Positions 36,658 to 46,302 of a stretch of DNA of 64,000 nt are shown piece after piece (the first letter of the stretch is position 1; every line of letters begins with the position of its first letter). Source of the stretch: Rhizobium oryzicola (lineage in GTDB: Bacteria; Pseudomonadota; Alphaproteobacteria; Rhizobiales; Rhizobiaceae); the NCBI RefSeq assembly GCF_030504645.1, contig NZ_JAUKWQ010000012.1:62001-126000 (forward strand). The letters run 5' to 3'. The position numbers and the translations under genes are program-made. The notes below the pieces were generated by a model. It had not been told where the DNA came from, ran no database searches, and saw nothing but the letters and a program-made list of their open reading frames with translations.

Positions 36658-36863
36658 ATCCGGAGTATTTTCTGAAGTGGTGACGGGCGTTTAGAACGAA
36701 TTCAGACTAAGCGCAAGAGGTTCATTCTGAGCCAAGTCCTTTTTTCACGATGAAATGCTATTCCGCCGAGATTCTTTCCGCAGACTCGCCAACGACGCCC
36801 AAACACCGCGCTGTCGCTTCAAAAACGTGCTTTCAGATTTCTGCTACCTGCGGACCAGGAGGT

Positions 36864-37022
36864 CTAGTTCAGCCGACGATGCCCATGTGCTGGCGCAGGA
36901 GAAAAGGTATAATTAGAGGTCGCGTAGGCAGACGATTGTGGCGCTGCTGGTGCTGAAGATTGACAGCCTGTGAGGCCTATCGAAGTGGTAACCACCAGTG
37001 CCATGATGAGTTTCGTCTGCAT
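36864..37022 (-). CDS. Small lipoprotein
   Basis: 52 residues. Lys after the start, a hydrophobic stretch IMALVVTTSIG and the lipobox LTGC, so it should be lipidated on Cys20. The mature part (SSAPAAPQSSAYATSNYTF) is short and polar. SD is weak. Unknown family. Confidence 0.6.
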   Translation of the reverse strand: MQTKLIMALVVTTSIGLTGCQSSAPAAPQSSAYATSNYTFSPAPAHGHRRLN

Positions 37023-37133
37023 TCCGTGATCTCGCGTTTGCAGACACATTCCTATCGCCTCGTTCCGATCACATCAACCGACGCTCACTCATGTTCGGTC
37101 GGAATGACGAGCAGGACTATTAGGAGTAACCAG

Positions 37134-37172
37134 CAATCAAAATGGCCCCACACCGTACAGGGTGCAGGGCCA
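37134..37172 (-). terminator. Terminator of the 37226 gene
   Basis: TGGCCC pairs with GGGCCA and, inside two mismatches, CACC with GGTG; a TTTTGATTG tail follows on the minus strand, 50 bases past the stop at 37226. Confidence 0.7.
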
Positions 37173-37225
37173 CTGGGATTCAAGCCGAAGCTTCAGCCTT
37201 ACGTTGGTGAGCGCCGCCCGACTTG

Positions 37226-37423
37226 TTAGGCTGCACCAGCCGGGTCGCCGATCGGCAGCAGTGCAGGGTCGAGGACAGGATCGTTCGGGTTTTTGGTGTC
37301 ACCCGGGTCTTGCGCCGGCGTCAGCGGCGGCTTTTCCTGTGTTCGGTCGGGCACGCCGGGGGCCGGGGTTGGACCTCGCGGCGTTTCCACCGGATTCGGG
37401 TTTTCGGGTAAGTTGGTCGGCAT
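37226..37423 (-). CDS. Proline-rich small hypothetical protein
   Basis: 65 residues, about a quarter proline, with no hydrophobic segment (NLPENPNPVETPRG, PLTPAQDPGDTKNPNDP). Likely disordered. ATG 37423 has GGAG eight bases upstream. Unknown family. Confidence 0.65.
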   Translation of the reverse strand: MPTNLPENPNPVETPRGPTPAPGVPDRTQEKPPLTPAQDPGDTKNPNDPVLDPALLPIGDPAGAA

Positions 37424-37592
37424 GACGTGAACTCCTCTTTTGAGAAGGCAACACAGCCACACGCCAAATGTTCCGCTTTCCTCTATCGGCGGAGCATCGA
37501 ATTTGTACCGGCAACCGCTGCATCGGTCTTGAAAGCAATGCTTGGCGCCAGTAATACGGTGTCCGAAGTGACGCTTGAACGGGGCGAAGACA

Positions 37593-38246
37593 ATGATCGA
37601 TTACGAAGCAGCGCGTATTAAAATGGTAGACAATCAGGTGCGCACCACCGATGTCACCTCACATTCCGTGCTGCGTGCATTCCTCACGGTTCCGCGTGAG
37701 GCCTTCGTGCCCGAAAAGGCAAAGAGCATTGCCTACATCGATAATGACATCGAGGTTGCGCAGGGCCGTTTCGTGATGGAGGCATCGCCGCTGGCGAAGC
37801 TCCTTCAGCTGGCGGCGATCACCCGGGAAGATGTTGTACTCGAGATTGGCAGCGCCAGCGGCTATACCGCAGCCCTTCTGTCCCATCTCGCCGGCGGTGT
37901 CGTTGCCGTTGAAAGTGATGCGGCTCTGGCCGCCCAGGCAACCGAGACCCTGAAACAGGTGGGGGCGACGAACGTCGCTGTCGTGACGGGCGAACTCGAA
38001 AAGGGCTATGCCGATGAAGCGCCCTATGACGTGATCTTTATCAACGGCGCTGTCGAAGAGGTTCCGGAAGCCCTGTTTGGCCAGCTGCGTGATGGAGGCC
38101 GACTGGTTACGGTCGTGGGTTACGGCAATGCCTCCACCGCCCGCGTTTACCTCAAGGAGCATGGCGTGGTTTCGGAGAGCGTGTTCTTCAACACCTCGGT
38201 GAAGCCGCTTCCCGGCTTCCGCAAGGCCAAGGAATTCGTATTCTAA
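37593..38246 (+). CDS. Protein-L-isoaspartate O-methyltransferase family protein
   Basis: 217 residues. AdoMet-dependent fold with VLEIGSASGYTAALL as motif I and VAVESDAAL as motif II, preceded by the PCM-family N-terminus with VPREAFVP. Similar in layout to the other pcm gene at 61080 but more divergent, so true repair of isoaspartate is uncertain. Start 37593 behind GGGGCGAAGA. In other rhizobia this gene precedes tolC; here popZ follows directly after a terminator. Confidence 0.85.
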   Translation: MIDYEAARIKMVDNQVRTTDVTSHSVLRAFLTVPREAFVPEKAKSIAYIDNDIEVAQGRFVMEASPLAKLLQLAAITREDVVLEIGSASGYTAALLSHLAGGVVAVESDAALAAQATETLKQVGATNVAVVTGELEKGYADEAPYDVIFINGAVEEVPEALFGQLRDGGRLVTVVGYGNASTARVYLKEHGVVSESVFFNTSVKPLPGFRKAKEFVF

Positions 38247-38256
38247 GCATCAGTGG

Positions 38257-38281
38257 GGGCGGGGCTTTTCCCGCCCTTTTT
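38257..38281 (+). terminator. Terminator after the Pcm-like gene
   Basis: A 7-bp stem GGGCGGG/CCCGCCC with a 6-base loop and TTTTT directly after. Confidence 0.85.
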
Positions 38282-38454
38282 CATTGCGGTTGATTGTGTG
38301 ATCCGATCTCGGCAGCAATAAAGCTGTGTATGCGGCTGACGCGCTCCGCCGCACCAATTGTTACTTTGCCCCTGTATCCCTTACAATCGTTGGTGATTCG
38401 GCATCACCTTTGACAGGTTGCACTGTCGGTGTGGCGACAGTATCGGGGAAGAAT

Positions 38455-39378
38455 ATGGCTCAGCCAAACGTAGCGCGTGAACCCTCCATGGAAGAAATTC
38501 TGGCGTCGATTCGCCGGATTATCGAGAGCAATGATCCGATCAGCGAGGGGGATGCGGCGGAACAACAAAGGCACGCGGCCTATCTCGATAGCGCCGACGA
38601 TTTCGATGTGGTGGACGAGCTTGGGGAAAGCTTCGTGCCACAGATGGCTGCGAATGATCCCGGTCGTCCGTTGATGGCGGAGCAGCAGCTCCGGCCAGCG
38701 CCTGCTGCTGCCCCGAATACGGAACCGCAGGAAAAAGCAATGTCGCTTGCAGATGTTGCCGCGCGGGTGCGCGCGGCTGCCGGTCGCGTGCCGGAACCTT
38801 CCGTCGCTCGCGTGGCTCAGCCGGCGCCAGCACCTGTTGATGCGCCTGCGCCGGTTTTCCCTTTGGTGCAAGCAGCCCAATATGCCGCCCCCGAACCCGC
38901 GCCCCAGAGGCAACAGCAGCCACCTCAGGATGCCCGACCGGCTCAGGTTGCGGTCGCAGAACCGCGTGCTGCCGCTGAACCAGTTCAGGTTGAGCCGCGA
39001 CCGGCATTTGTTGCTGCACCTGCTGAAGTCGTAGTTGAGACTGCCCAACCCCCAGTTAACCCCCACCTGGCGCAGGCTCCGGCCGTGCCCGCGGCTGAAC
39101 AGCAGCCTCACCATCAGCCGCAGACTCCGGCACCTCTTCCGGTCCGCCTGGAAGAAACCATCAGCCTTGTTTCGCAGGAGACGGAAGCACAGGTTGCCCG
39201 TTCCTTCGGTGAACTGGCAGATGTGTTTGACGGTATTTCCCGCCAGTCGATGGAAGACATGGCACGCGAGATGCTGCGCCCTATGCTGCAGGAATGGCTG
39301 GATGATAACCTGCCGCGCCTCGTAGAGCGCATGGTGCGCGAGGAGATCGAGCGCGTGGCGCGCGGTCCGCGGCGCTGA
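38455..39378 (+). CDS. popZ: Polar organising protein PopZ family (DUF2497)
   Basis: 307 residues. A conserved N-terminal helix (REPSMEEILASIRRIIES), a long Pro/Ala/Gln-rich disordered middle (about 85-215) and a C-terminal helical multimerisation region (EDMAREMLRPMLQEWLDDNLP then VERMVREEIERVARG). This is the PopZ arrangement: the N-terminus binds clients and the C-terminus builds the polar matrix. In Agrobacterium relatives PopZ marks the new, growing pole. Located directly before valS, as in rhizobia generally. Confidence 0.9.
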   Translation: MAQPNVAREPSMEEILASIRRIIESNDPISEGDAAEQQRHAAYLDSADDFDVVDELGESFVPQMAANDPGRPLMAEQQLRPAPAAAPNTEPQEKAMSLADVAARVRAAAGRVPEPSVARVAQPAPAPVDAPAPVFPLVQAAQYAAPEPAPQRQQQPPQDARPAQVAVAEPRAAAEPVQVEPRPAFVAAPAEVVVETAQPPVNPHLAQAPAVPAAEQQPHHQPQTPAPLPVRLEETISLVSQETEAQVARSFGELADVFDGISRQSMEDMAREMLRPMLQEWLDDNLPRLVERMVREEIERVARGPRR

Positions 39379-39500
39379 GGCGGTACGACAATAGCAGCAA
39401 GCCTGCCTGGAAGGTCGCCGTTGGCGGCCTTTTTTATTGACTCGCATTTGGCAGTCCTATTTACAGCCAGCAAAGAGAACTCGAAATTTCTGGTCGGAAA

Positions 39501-42416
39501 ATGCTCGAAAAGACCTATGATTCAGCCGCCGTCGAACCCAAGATCGCAGCCGCCTGGGATGAGGCGGATGCCTTCCGTGCGGGCGCCAACGCGAAGCCTG
39601 GCGCGGAAACCTTCACGATCGTGATCCCGCCGCCGAATGTGACCGGCTCGCTGCACATGGGGCACGCGCTGAACAACACGCTGCAAGACATCATGATCCG
39701 CTTCGAGCGCATGCGCGGCAAGGATGTGCTGTGGCAGCCCGGCATGGACCATGCCGGCATCGCCACGCAGATGGTGGTCGAGCGCAAGCTGGCCGAGGCG
39801 CAACAGCCGGGGCGTCGTGCACTGGGCCGTGAAGCCTTCATCGACAAGGTCTGGGAGTGGAAGGCCGAATCCGGCGGGTTGATCTTCAATCAGCTGAAGC
39901 GCCTTGGCGCATCCTGCGACTGGTCGCGCGAGCGCTTCACCATGGATGAGGGCCTGTCCAAGGCCGTCCTCGAAGTTTTCGTGACGCTCTACAAGCAGGG
40001 CCTGATCTATCGCGGTAAGCGTCTGGTCAACTGGGACCCGCAGTTCGAGACCGCAATCTCCGACATCGAGGTCGAGAACCGCGAGGTCGACGGCCATATG
40101 TGGCACTTCAAGTATCCGCTCGCGGGTGGGGAAACCTACACCTATGTCGAGAAGGATGCAGATGGAAACATCACCTTCCAGGAAGAACGCAATTACATCT
40201 CGATTGCGACGACGCGCCCGGAAACCATGCTGGGTGATGGCGCCGTTGCCGTCCACCCCTCCGACGAGCGCTATGCGCCGATCGTTGGCAAGCTTTGCGA
40301 AATACCTGTTGGCCCGAAAGAGCATCGCCGCCTGATTCCGATCATCACGGATGAGTACCCGGACCCCACGTTTGGTTCCGGTGCGGTGAAGATCACCGGC
40401 GCGCATGACTTCAACGACTACCAGGTCGCCAAGCGCAACAACATTCCGCTCTATCGCCTGATGGATACGCAGGCGCAGATGCGCGCAGACGGCGAGGATT
40501 ACGCAGTCTATGCCACCCGCGCACTCGAGATCGCAAAGTCCGGTACGCTTCCGACCGAAGCTGAAGTGGATGAAATCAACCTCGTTCCGGAAGAATATCG
40601 CGGTCTCGATCGCTATGAGGCGCGCAAGCGCATCGTCGCTGCCATCAATGCCGAAGGTCTGGCCGTCACGGTCAAGGATGCGGAAGGCAATGATGTGCCT
40701 TACGTCGAGAACAAGAAGATCATGCAGCCGTTCGGCGACCGCTCCAACGTGGTCATCGAGCCGATGCTGACCGACCAGTGGTTCGTGGATGCCAAGACGC
40801 TGGCAGAGCCGGCCATCGCGTCTGTTCGCGAAGGCCGCACCAACTTCGTGCCGAAAAACTGGGACAAGACCTATTACGAGTGGATGGAGAACATCCAGCC
40901 GTGGTGCATTTCCCGTCAGCTGTGGTGGGGCCACCAGATCCCGGCCTGGTATGGTCCGGACGGTCAGTGCTTCGTCGAGAAAACCGAGGAAGAGGCGCTG
41001 GATGCTGCCATCCAGCATTATCTTGCGCATGAGGGTCCTTGGAAAGCCTGGGTGCAGGAGAAGCTTGAAAACTTCAAGCCGGGCGAAATCCTGATCCGTG
41101 ACGAAGATGTCCTCGACACCTGGTTCTCGTCTGCCCTCTGGCCCTTCTCCACGCTTGGCTGGCCGGACAAGACCCCGGAGCTTGCGCGCTATTATCCGAC
41201 CAATGTTCTGGTCACCGGTTTCGACATCATCTTCTTCTGGGTTGCCCGCATGATGATGATGGGCCTGCACTTCATGAAGGATGAGGAGGGCAACTCCGTC
41301 GAACCGTTCAACACCGTTTATGTGCACGCGCTTGTGCGCGACAAGAACGGTCAGAAGATGTCGAAGTCCAAGGGCAATGTCATCGACCCGCTCGATCTGA
41401 TCGACGAGTATGGTGCGGATGCGCTGCGTTTCACTCTCGCGATCATGGCCGCGCAGGGGCGTGACGTGAAACTCGATCCGGCCCGCATCGCCGGCTATCG
41501 CAACTTCGGCACAAAACTCTGGAACGCGACGCGCTTTGCAGAGATGAACGGCGTGAAGCGCGACCCGCAGTTCCTGCCGCAGGCCGTGACACAGACGGTC
41601 AATCGCTGGATTCTGACGGAGTTGTCGGCGACGATCCGCGAGGTGAGAGCCGCCATCGAGACGCAGCGCTTCAATGAAGCGGCTGCATCGCTCTATCGCT
41701 TTGTCTGGAACCAGGTCTGCGATTGGTATCTGGAACTGCTGAAACCGATTTTCTCCGGTGAAGACGAGGGCGCGAAGGCGGAAGCGCAAGCCTGCGTGGC
41801 CTATGTTCTGGAAGAGATCTATAAGCTGCTGCATCCGTTCATGCCGTTCATGACGGAGGAGCTCTGGGCGCATACGGCTGAGCGTGATCGTCTTCTGTGC
41901 CATGCCGCATGGCCGCAGCCGGGCTTTGAGGATGCAGCGGCAGCCTCGGAAATCAACTGGCTGGTTGATCTGGTGACCGGCATTCGGTCTGTTCGTGCGG
42001 AAATGAATGTCCCGCCGTCGGCCAAGGCGCCGCTCATCGTCGTTGGGGCGACTGCTTTGACGGAAGGTCGTCTTCAGCGTCATGCGGCGGCCATCGAGCG
42101 TCTTGCTCGCGTCGAAGGCATCGAACTTGCGAATGCCGCACCGCGTGGCGCCGCCCAGGTCGTCATCGGCGAGGCGACGGCCTGCCTGCCGCTCGGCAGC
42201 CTGGTCGACTTATCCGCTGAGCAGACGCGTATCGAGAAGGCGCTTGCCAAGACCGTTGCAGAGATTGATCGGGCACAGAAAAAGCTTGGTAACGAGAAAT
42301 TCGTGGCCAATGCGGACCCGGAAATCGTTGCGGCTGAACGCGAACGCCTGGCGGAGTTCGAAGTGCAGCGCGCAAGCCTCGAAACGGCGCTGCAGCGCGT
42401 CAAGGAAGCAATCTGA
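39501..42416 (+). CDS. valS: Valyl-tRNA synthetase
   Basis: 971 residues, class I synthetase. HIGH motif as HMGH in PPPNVTGSLHMGHALN, KMSKSKGN, the editing domain with TTRPETMLGD, and a C-terminal coiled coil (KALAKTVAEIDRAQKKL) that contacts the tRNA. Essential for protein synthesis. It begins about 120 bases after popZ with GGTCGGAAA before ATG. Confidence 0.97.
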   Translation: MLEKTYDSAAVEPKIAAAWDEADAFRAGANAKPGAETFTIVIPPPNVTGSLHMGHALNNTLQDIMIRFERMRGKDVLWQPGMDHAGIATQMVVERKLAEAQQPGRRALGREAFIDKVWEWKAESGGLIFNQLKRLGASCDWSRERFTMDEGLSKAVLEVFVTLYKQGLIYRGKRLVNWDPQFETAISDIEVENREVDGHMWHFKYPLAGGETYTYVEKDADGNITFQEERNYISIATTRPETMLGDGAVAVHPSDERYAPIVGKLCEIPVGPKEHRRLIPIITDEYPDPTFGSGAVKITGAHDFNDYQVAKRNNIPLYRLMDTQAQMRADGEDYAVYATRALEIAKSGTLPTEAEVDEINLVPEEYRGLDRYEARKRIVAAINAEGLAVTVKDAEGNDVPYVENKKIMQPFGDRSNVVIEPMLTDQWFVDAKTLAEPAIASVREGRTNFVPKNWDKTYYEWMENIQPWCISRQLWWGHQIPAWYGPDGQCFVEKTEEEALDAAIQHYLAHEGPWKAWVQEKLENFKPGEILIRDEDVLDTWFSSALWPFSTLGWPDKTPELARYYPTNVLVTGFDIIFFWVARMMMMGLHFMKDEEGNSVEPFNTVYVHALVRDKNGQKMSKSKGNVIDPLDLIDEYGADALRFTLAIMAAQGRDVKLDPARIAGYRNFGTKLWNATRFAEMNGVKRDPQFLPQAVTQTVNRWILTELSATIREVRAAIETQRFNEAAASLYRFVWNQVCDWYLELLKPIFSGEDEGAKAEAQACVAYVLEEIYKLLHPFMPFMTEELWAHTAERDRLLCHAAWPQPGFEDAAAASEINWLVDLVTGIRSVRAEMNVPPSAKAPLIVVGATALTEGRLQRHAAAIERLARVEGIELANAAPRGAAQVVIGEATACLPLGSLVDLSAEQTRIEKALAKTVAEIDRAQKKLGNEKFVANADPEIVAAERERLAEFEVQRASLETALQRVKEAI

Positions 42417-42498
42417 CCACATCCACATCTGGACGATGGAATCGTTTTGCCCCCCGGCCTTAATGGGTGGCGGGGCGGATTCCCCGGCGAAATTGGAG

Positions 42499-42530
42499 GC
42501 CCCGCTTCACAGAAGGCGGGGCTTTCTTTA
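42499..42530 (+). terminator. Terminator of valS
   Basis: GCCCCGCTT pairs with AAGGCGGGGC around CACAG, followed by TTTCTTT. Confidence 0.85.
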
Positions 42531-42813
42531 TGTGCGCTGCGAAATATGGCGCGATTGACACAATTCGAATGTCTAAGCGCAAATGTGGCGGTTTTGCCAC
42601 GTTCCCATCAAACGCGAAATTTCATTCCTGCAAGGGCGATGCAAGGGTAAGCTTGGGGAAAAATTTCCCGCTTAAGATCGCGACACGGCGCCGCACTCGA
42701 AAACTTACGTAAGTCTAGACGAGTTCCGCTGCGCTGCGGCGGCCAAGGCGTAAGTTGTGTTTTAAAACGAAGCATTTAGGCTAGCTTCATCACTTACCGG
42801 GAGTGGGAGAAAA
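42531..42813 (+). promoter_or_regulatory. fadL upstream region with a perfect 12-bp palindrome
   Basis: ACTTACGTAAGT (42703-42714) is a perfect palindrome, 100 bases before the fadL start; GGGAAAAATTTCCC (about 42656-42669) is another. Such sites suit a TetR/GntR-type operator for fatty-acid genes. No gene seen here. Confidence 0.4.
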
Positions 42814-44043
42814 ATGGTAAGAAGAACTATTTCCACAGCGCTGCTGGCAGCCACCGTCATGGGGATATGGAGCACGACGGCGTTGGCAGGCGGGCTTGAG
42901 CGAGGCGGATATAATATTGATCTTCTGTTCGATCCGTCCACCGTCGCTGGCGAAGCCACTGCAACCTATGTCATGCCCGATCGCAAGATCCGCAACGCCA
43001 CCGATATTAACCGTGCAAACGGGCTGGGTTCGGATGGCCGTAATGGTGGCAGCACCAGCGCTAATGACAGCGAGAATTATTGGGTGCCGCGTGTGGGCAT
43101 CAAGGCGGCGATTGGTGAGGGCGCCGATTGCTTGATGGATTATTCGCAGCCTTGGGGCGCGCATACCAAGCCGGGCGCCAATTGGCGCGGCGCGAACGAC
43201 AACATCGAGACCAAGGTCGAGAGCGATAACTACGCCGTCACGTGTTCCTATCGTTTCGACATGGGCCCGGGCCAGTTGCGCGTCATCGGCGGTGGCTTCT
43301 ATCAGGAGGTTCGCGGTTTCAAGGAGCGCCTTGTTGTTCCCGCCGGTCTGACGCCTTTCGGTAACGGCATCGGTCGTCTGCAGCTGGAGGATAGCGGCTG
43401 GGGCTGGCGCGCCGGTCTGGCTTATGAAATCCCGGAATACGCCTTCCGTGCAAGCATTGTCTATAACAGCGAAGTCAAGCTGGATGACATTACCGGCACG
43501 CTCGACCTTCGTCAGGTGAATGGTCGTTTCCTGAACGTGTTCGGCTCACAAAATATGCCCGATAGCCTGGAGCTAAAATTCCAGACGGGCATCGCGCCAG
43601 ATTGGCTGGTGTTTGGTTCGGTAAAGTGGGTGGACTGGAGCCAGTTCCAGAAGATCCCGTTCTGCGTGGTCGGTTCGCCGTCATGTTCTGTTGCGAACGC
43701 AGTCACGACGCTTGACCTTGGTTATCGCGATGGCTGGACCGTTACCGGCGGCATCGGACACAAGTTCAATGAAGAATGGAGCGGCGCGCTCAGTGTCACC
43801 TGGGATCGCGGTACGTCCCAAGGCTACGGCACCCAGACCGACAGCTGGACGTTTGGTGCGGCCTTGGCTTATGCGCCCACCAAGAATGTTGAGTTCCGTC
43901 TGGTCGGCCTTCTCGGCGTCCTGACCAGTGGGTCCTCTGGTCCGGTAACGATCGACGGCCAACGCTACGGAACGGAAGTCAGCTACAACTTCAAGGATGA
44001 CCTTCTGGCGGCTATCTCAACATCCGTCAAAGTTAAATTCTGA
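42814..44043 (+). CDS. FadL-family outer-membrane porin
   Basis: 409 residues. Signal peptide ending ALAGG, then the FadL/TodX 14-strand barrel: an N-terminal hatch with LERGGYNIDLLFDPSTVAGEATATYVMP, many alternating strands, and the terminal SVKVKF strand with C-terminal Phe. Carries hydrophobic compounds such as fatty acids across the outer membrane. SD GGGAG precedes ATG 42814; monocistronic with its own terminator. Confidence 0.9.
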   Translation: MVRRTISTALLAATVMGIWSTTALAGGLERGGYNIDLLFDPSTVAGEATATYVMPDRKIRNATDINRANGLGSDGRNGGSTSANDSENYWVPRVGIKAAIGEGADCLMDYSQPWGAHTKPGANWRGANDNIETKVESDNYAVTCSYRFDMGPGQLRVIGGGFYQEVRGFKERLVVPAGLTPFGNGIGRLQLEDSGWGWRAGLAYEIPEYAFRASIVYNSEVKLDDITGTLDLRQVNGRFLNVFGSQNMPDSLELKFQTGIAPDWLVFGSVKWVDWSQFQKIPFCVVGSPSCSVANAVTTLDLGYRDGWTVTGGIGHKFNEEWSGALSVTWDRGTSQGYGTQTDSWTFGAALAYAPTKNVEFRLVGLLGVLTSGSSGPVTIDGQRYGTEVSYNFKDDLLAAISTSVKVKF

Positions 44044-44060
44044 TCTAAGCTCATATACGG

Positions 44061-44090
44061 AAAAGCCCGGCATCGTGTCGGGCTTTTTTA
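44061..44090 (+). terminator. Terminator of the FadL gene
   Basis: AAAGCCCG pairs with CGGGCTTT around GCATCGTGT, then TTTTTAT. Strong. Confidence 0.9.
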
Positions 44091-44589
44091 TGTTTGCCGA
44101 ACAACTCAATTTGTGACGATTTGGCAACATATTTCTGTGACGATGACTTCACGTTTCTCGCCGGGCTCCTTTGTCCATTTCCCGCCACAAACGGAGAGCA
44201 GCGATAGACTAATTGAATAGGCGATCCTTGCGGGGGCGGGGGCGCGTTTCGGAGTAAGATGGGCGATTTTTCATGCGATAGCAGGCGCGTGGCCTGGAAG
44301 ATGAACGTCTTCCTTGCGCGCCTTTGTTTGCCGATCATCGCCTCGGTCAAAAGCCGTACTCTTGCCGAAATGAGTCTCTATGGTTGTGCGGATGGTCGTG
44401 GGAGGTTGATGTCCCGTGGCAGACCTGTACCGGCAGATCTGGTCCCGGCGTCATCGAGAGTGTGGTTCGGAGTATGTGCATGACTTTTGGGCGGAATGCT
44501 TTGCAAGCCAAACGGATGGCGTACCTCACGACCTCAGGGTCTATCCCACACACAGCATCAATCACTGGCATGGTTAAGGAAGTCTGAAC
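44091..44589. other. Long leader region upstream of exoR, no gene seen
   Basis: About 500 bases hold no convincing gene; short frames are present on both strands but lack SDs and recognisable protein. The length suits a regulated promoter and 5' leader for exoR; no riboswitch fold was recognised by eye. Confidence 0.5.
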
Positions 44590-45387
44590 ATGCCGGTACA
44601 TATCCCCGTTTTCTGTAAGCTGGCGGCGTGCGGAATTTTGATGTCCGTATCGCTGATCAATCCTGCGGGCGCATTCGATATCAGTTCCGGTGTGACCAAG
44701 GAATCCGGCCCCTTCGACCTCTTCAAGTTCGGTTTCAAGGCTTATAAGAACGGCCAGAAGAAGGATGCTGTCGAAGCCTATAAGTATGCAGCGGAAAAAG
44801 GCCATACCGGCTCTCGTTGGGCGCTGGCCAACATGTACGCGTATGGCGACGGCGTCGCACAGAACGATTTCGAAGCCTTCAAGATCTATAGCCAGATCGC
44901 CAGCCAAGGCGTCGAGCCTGGTTCGGAAGATACCGGCTTCTTCGTGAACGCACTTCTGGCTCTGGCAGACTATTACCGGCACGGCATTCCGGGCTCGCCC
45001 GTGAAGACTGACCTTGCCCAGGCACGTCAGCTTTATTTCCAGGCAGCATCCACCTTTGGTGTGGCCGAAGCACAGTTTCAGCTGGCGCGGATGATTTTGG
45101 CCGGCGAGGGCGGGTCACCCAATTTGCAGCAGGCCAAGAAGTGGTTGAACCAGGCTCGCAAAAGTGGCCATCCGGGGGCCATGGCCGTATTTGGCAACCT
45201 GCTGTTCCAGGAGGGCCAGACGGTTCGCGGCCTTGCGTTCCTGACCGCGGCACTTGATCGTTGCAGCAAGAAGGACTGCAATTGGATGGAGCAGATGCAG
45301 GAAGATGCCTTCTCCATGTCCAGCGAAGAGGACCGCCGCGGCGCCGTTGCGTTGGCGCAGCAACTGGGCAAGGGCGCCGACGACTGA
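44590..45387 (+). CDS. exoR: Exopolysaccharide production negative regulator ExoR
   Basis: 265 residues. Signal peptide to AGAFD, then Sel1-like repeats: GFKAYKNGQKKDAVEAY, ADYYRHGI and QLARMILAGEGG. Very similar in order and motifs to S. meliloti ExoR. That periplasmic protein binds the ExoS sensor kinase and represses ExoS/ChvI signalling, keeping succinoglycan production low and motility on. SD AAGGAA before ATG 44590. The neighbour xthA is also conserved at this locus. Confidence 0.93.
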   Translation: MPVHIPVFCKLAACGILMSVSLINPAGAFDISSGVTKESGPFDLFKFGFKAYKNGQKKDAVEAYKYAAEKGHTGSRWALANMYAYGDGVAQNDFEAFKIYSQIASQGVEPGSEDTGFFVNALLALADYYRHGIPGSPVKTDLAQARQLYFQAASTFGVAEAQFQLARMILAGEGGSPNLQQAKKWLNQARKSGHPGAMAVFGNLLFQEGQTVRGLAFLTAALDRCSKKDCNWMEQMQEDAFSMSSEEDRRGAVALAQQLGKGADD

Positions 45388-45424
45388 TGAGGCGGCTGCC
45401 CGCTAGACTGGCAGTGTAAAGACG

Positions 45425-46216
45425 TCAGGCGGCGAAATCGAAATGGCCGACTACGGGCACATGGTCCGAAGGCTTTTCCCAAGCGCGCACATGCTTTTCA
45501 ATCGACGTGCTGACGAGGCGATCTGAAGCTTCCGGTGACAGAAGTAGATGGTCGATTCGGATACCGTTGTTCTTCTGCCGCGCGCCTGCCTGATAATCCC
45601 AGAATGTGTAAAGCTTGGCCGCATCTGTTGTGCTGCGTACGGCATCGGTCAGACCGAGATTTTCGAGACGGCGAAAGGCGGCGCGTGTCTGCGGCAGGAA
45701 GAGCGCATCGGTCGCCCAGGCGGCCGGATCGAAGCAATCATGCGGCTCCGGGATTACATTGTAGTCGCCGGCCAGAATCAGCGGCTCTTCGAGCTTCAGC
45801 CGTTCCTCAGCATGCTGGCGCAGCCTCTCCATCCACGCAAGCTTGTAAGGATACTTCACTGGATCATCAGAGGGATTGCCGTTCGGCAGATAGATGGAGG
45901 CAACGCGCACGACGCCTGTGCCGACGGTAAAGACGGCTTCGATGTAACGCGACTGTTCGTCGGTCTCGTCGCCGGGCAGGCCGCGCATGACCTCGTCCGG
46001 TTTTGACTTGGACAGGATCGCGACCCCGTTGAAACCCTTCTGGCCATGGGTTTCCACATGATAACCGAGCGCTTCGATCTCCAGGCGCGGGAAGCCCTCA
46101 TCGACCGATTTGATTTCCTGGAGGCACACGATGTCGGGCGCTGAGTCGCCCAGCCATTGCCGCAAGTTGTCGATGCGGGCCTTGACGCCGTTGATGTTCC
46201 AGGTGGCAATCTTCAT
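45425..46216 (-). CDS. xthA: Exodeoxyribonuclease III
   Basis: 263 residues, EEP nuclease fold. Starts KIATWNINGVKAR, has LQEIKSVDE (metal Glu), the HGQKGFNGVAI segment, GDYNVIPE (Asn/Asp) and DHVPVVGHF (catalytic Asp-His). AP endonuclease and 3'-5' exonuclease for base-excision repair. Convergent with exoR (stop 38 bases apart). Confidence 0.95.
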   Translation of the reverse strand: MKIATWNINGVKARIDNLRQWLGDSAPDIVCLQEIKSVDEGFPRLEIEALGYHVETHGQKGFNGVAILSKSKPDEVMRGLPGDETDEQSRYIEAVFTVGTGVVRVASIYLPNGNPSDDPVKYPYKLAWMERLRQHAEERLKLEEPLILAGDYNVIPEPHDCFDPAAWATDALFLPQTRAAFRRLENLGLTDAVRSTTDAAKLYTFWDYQAGARQKNNGIRIDHLLLSPEASDRLVSTSIEKHVRAWEKPSDHVPVVGHFDFAA

Positions 46217-46302
46217 GTCGTGATCCTCAGCTTATCTTCTTTTAGACGATGAGGATCACATGGGAAGCGGCAAAAGATGTTTGTCCAACCCGATTGGCGA
46301 AC

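Noticed and set aside
39522..42083. 853-codon frame on the minus strand opposite valS
   Set aside because: Same antisense artefact; valS is certain on the plus strand.
44259..44483. Plus-strand frame before exoR
   Set aside because: No SD, no family; lies in the likely exoR leader.
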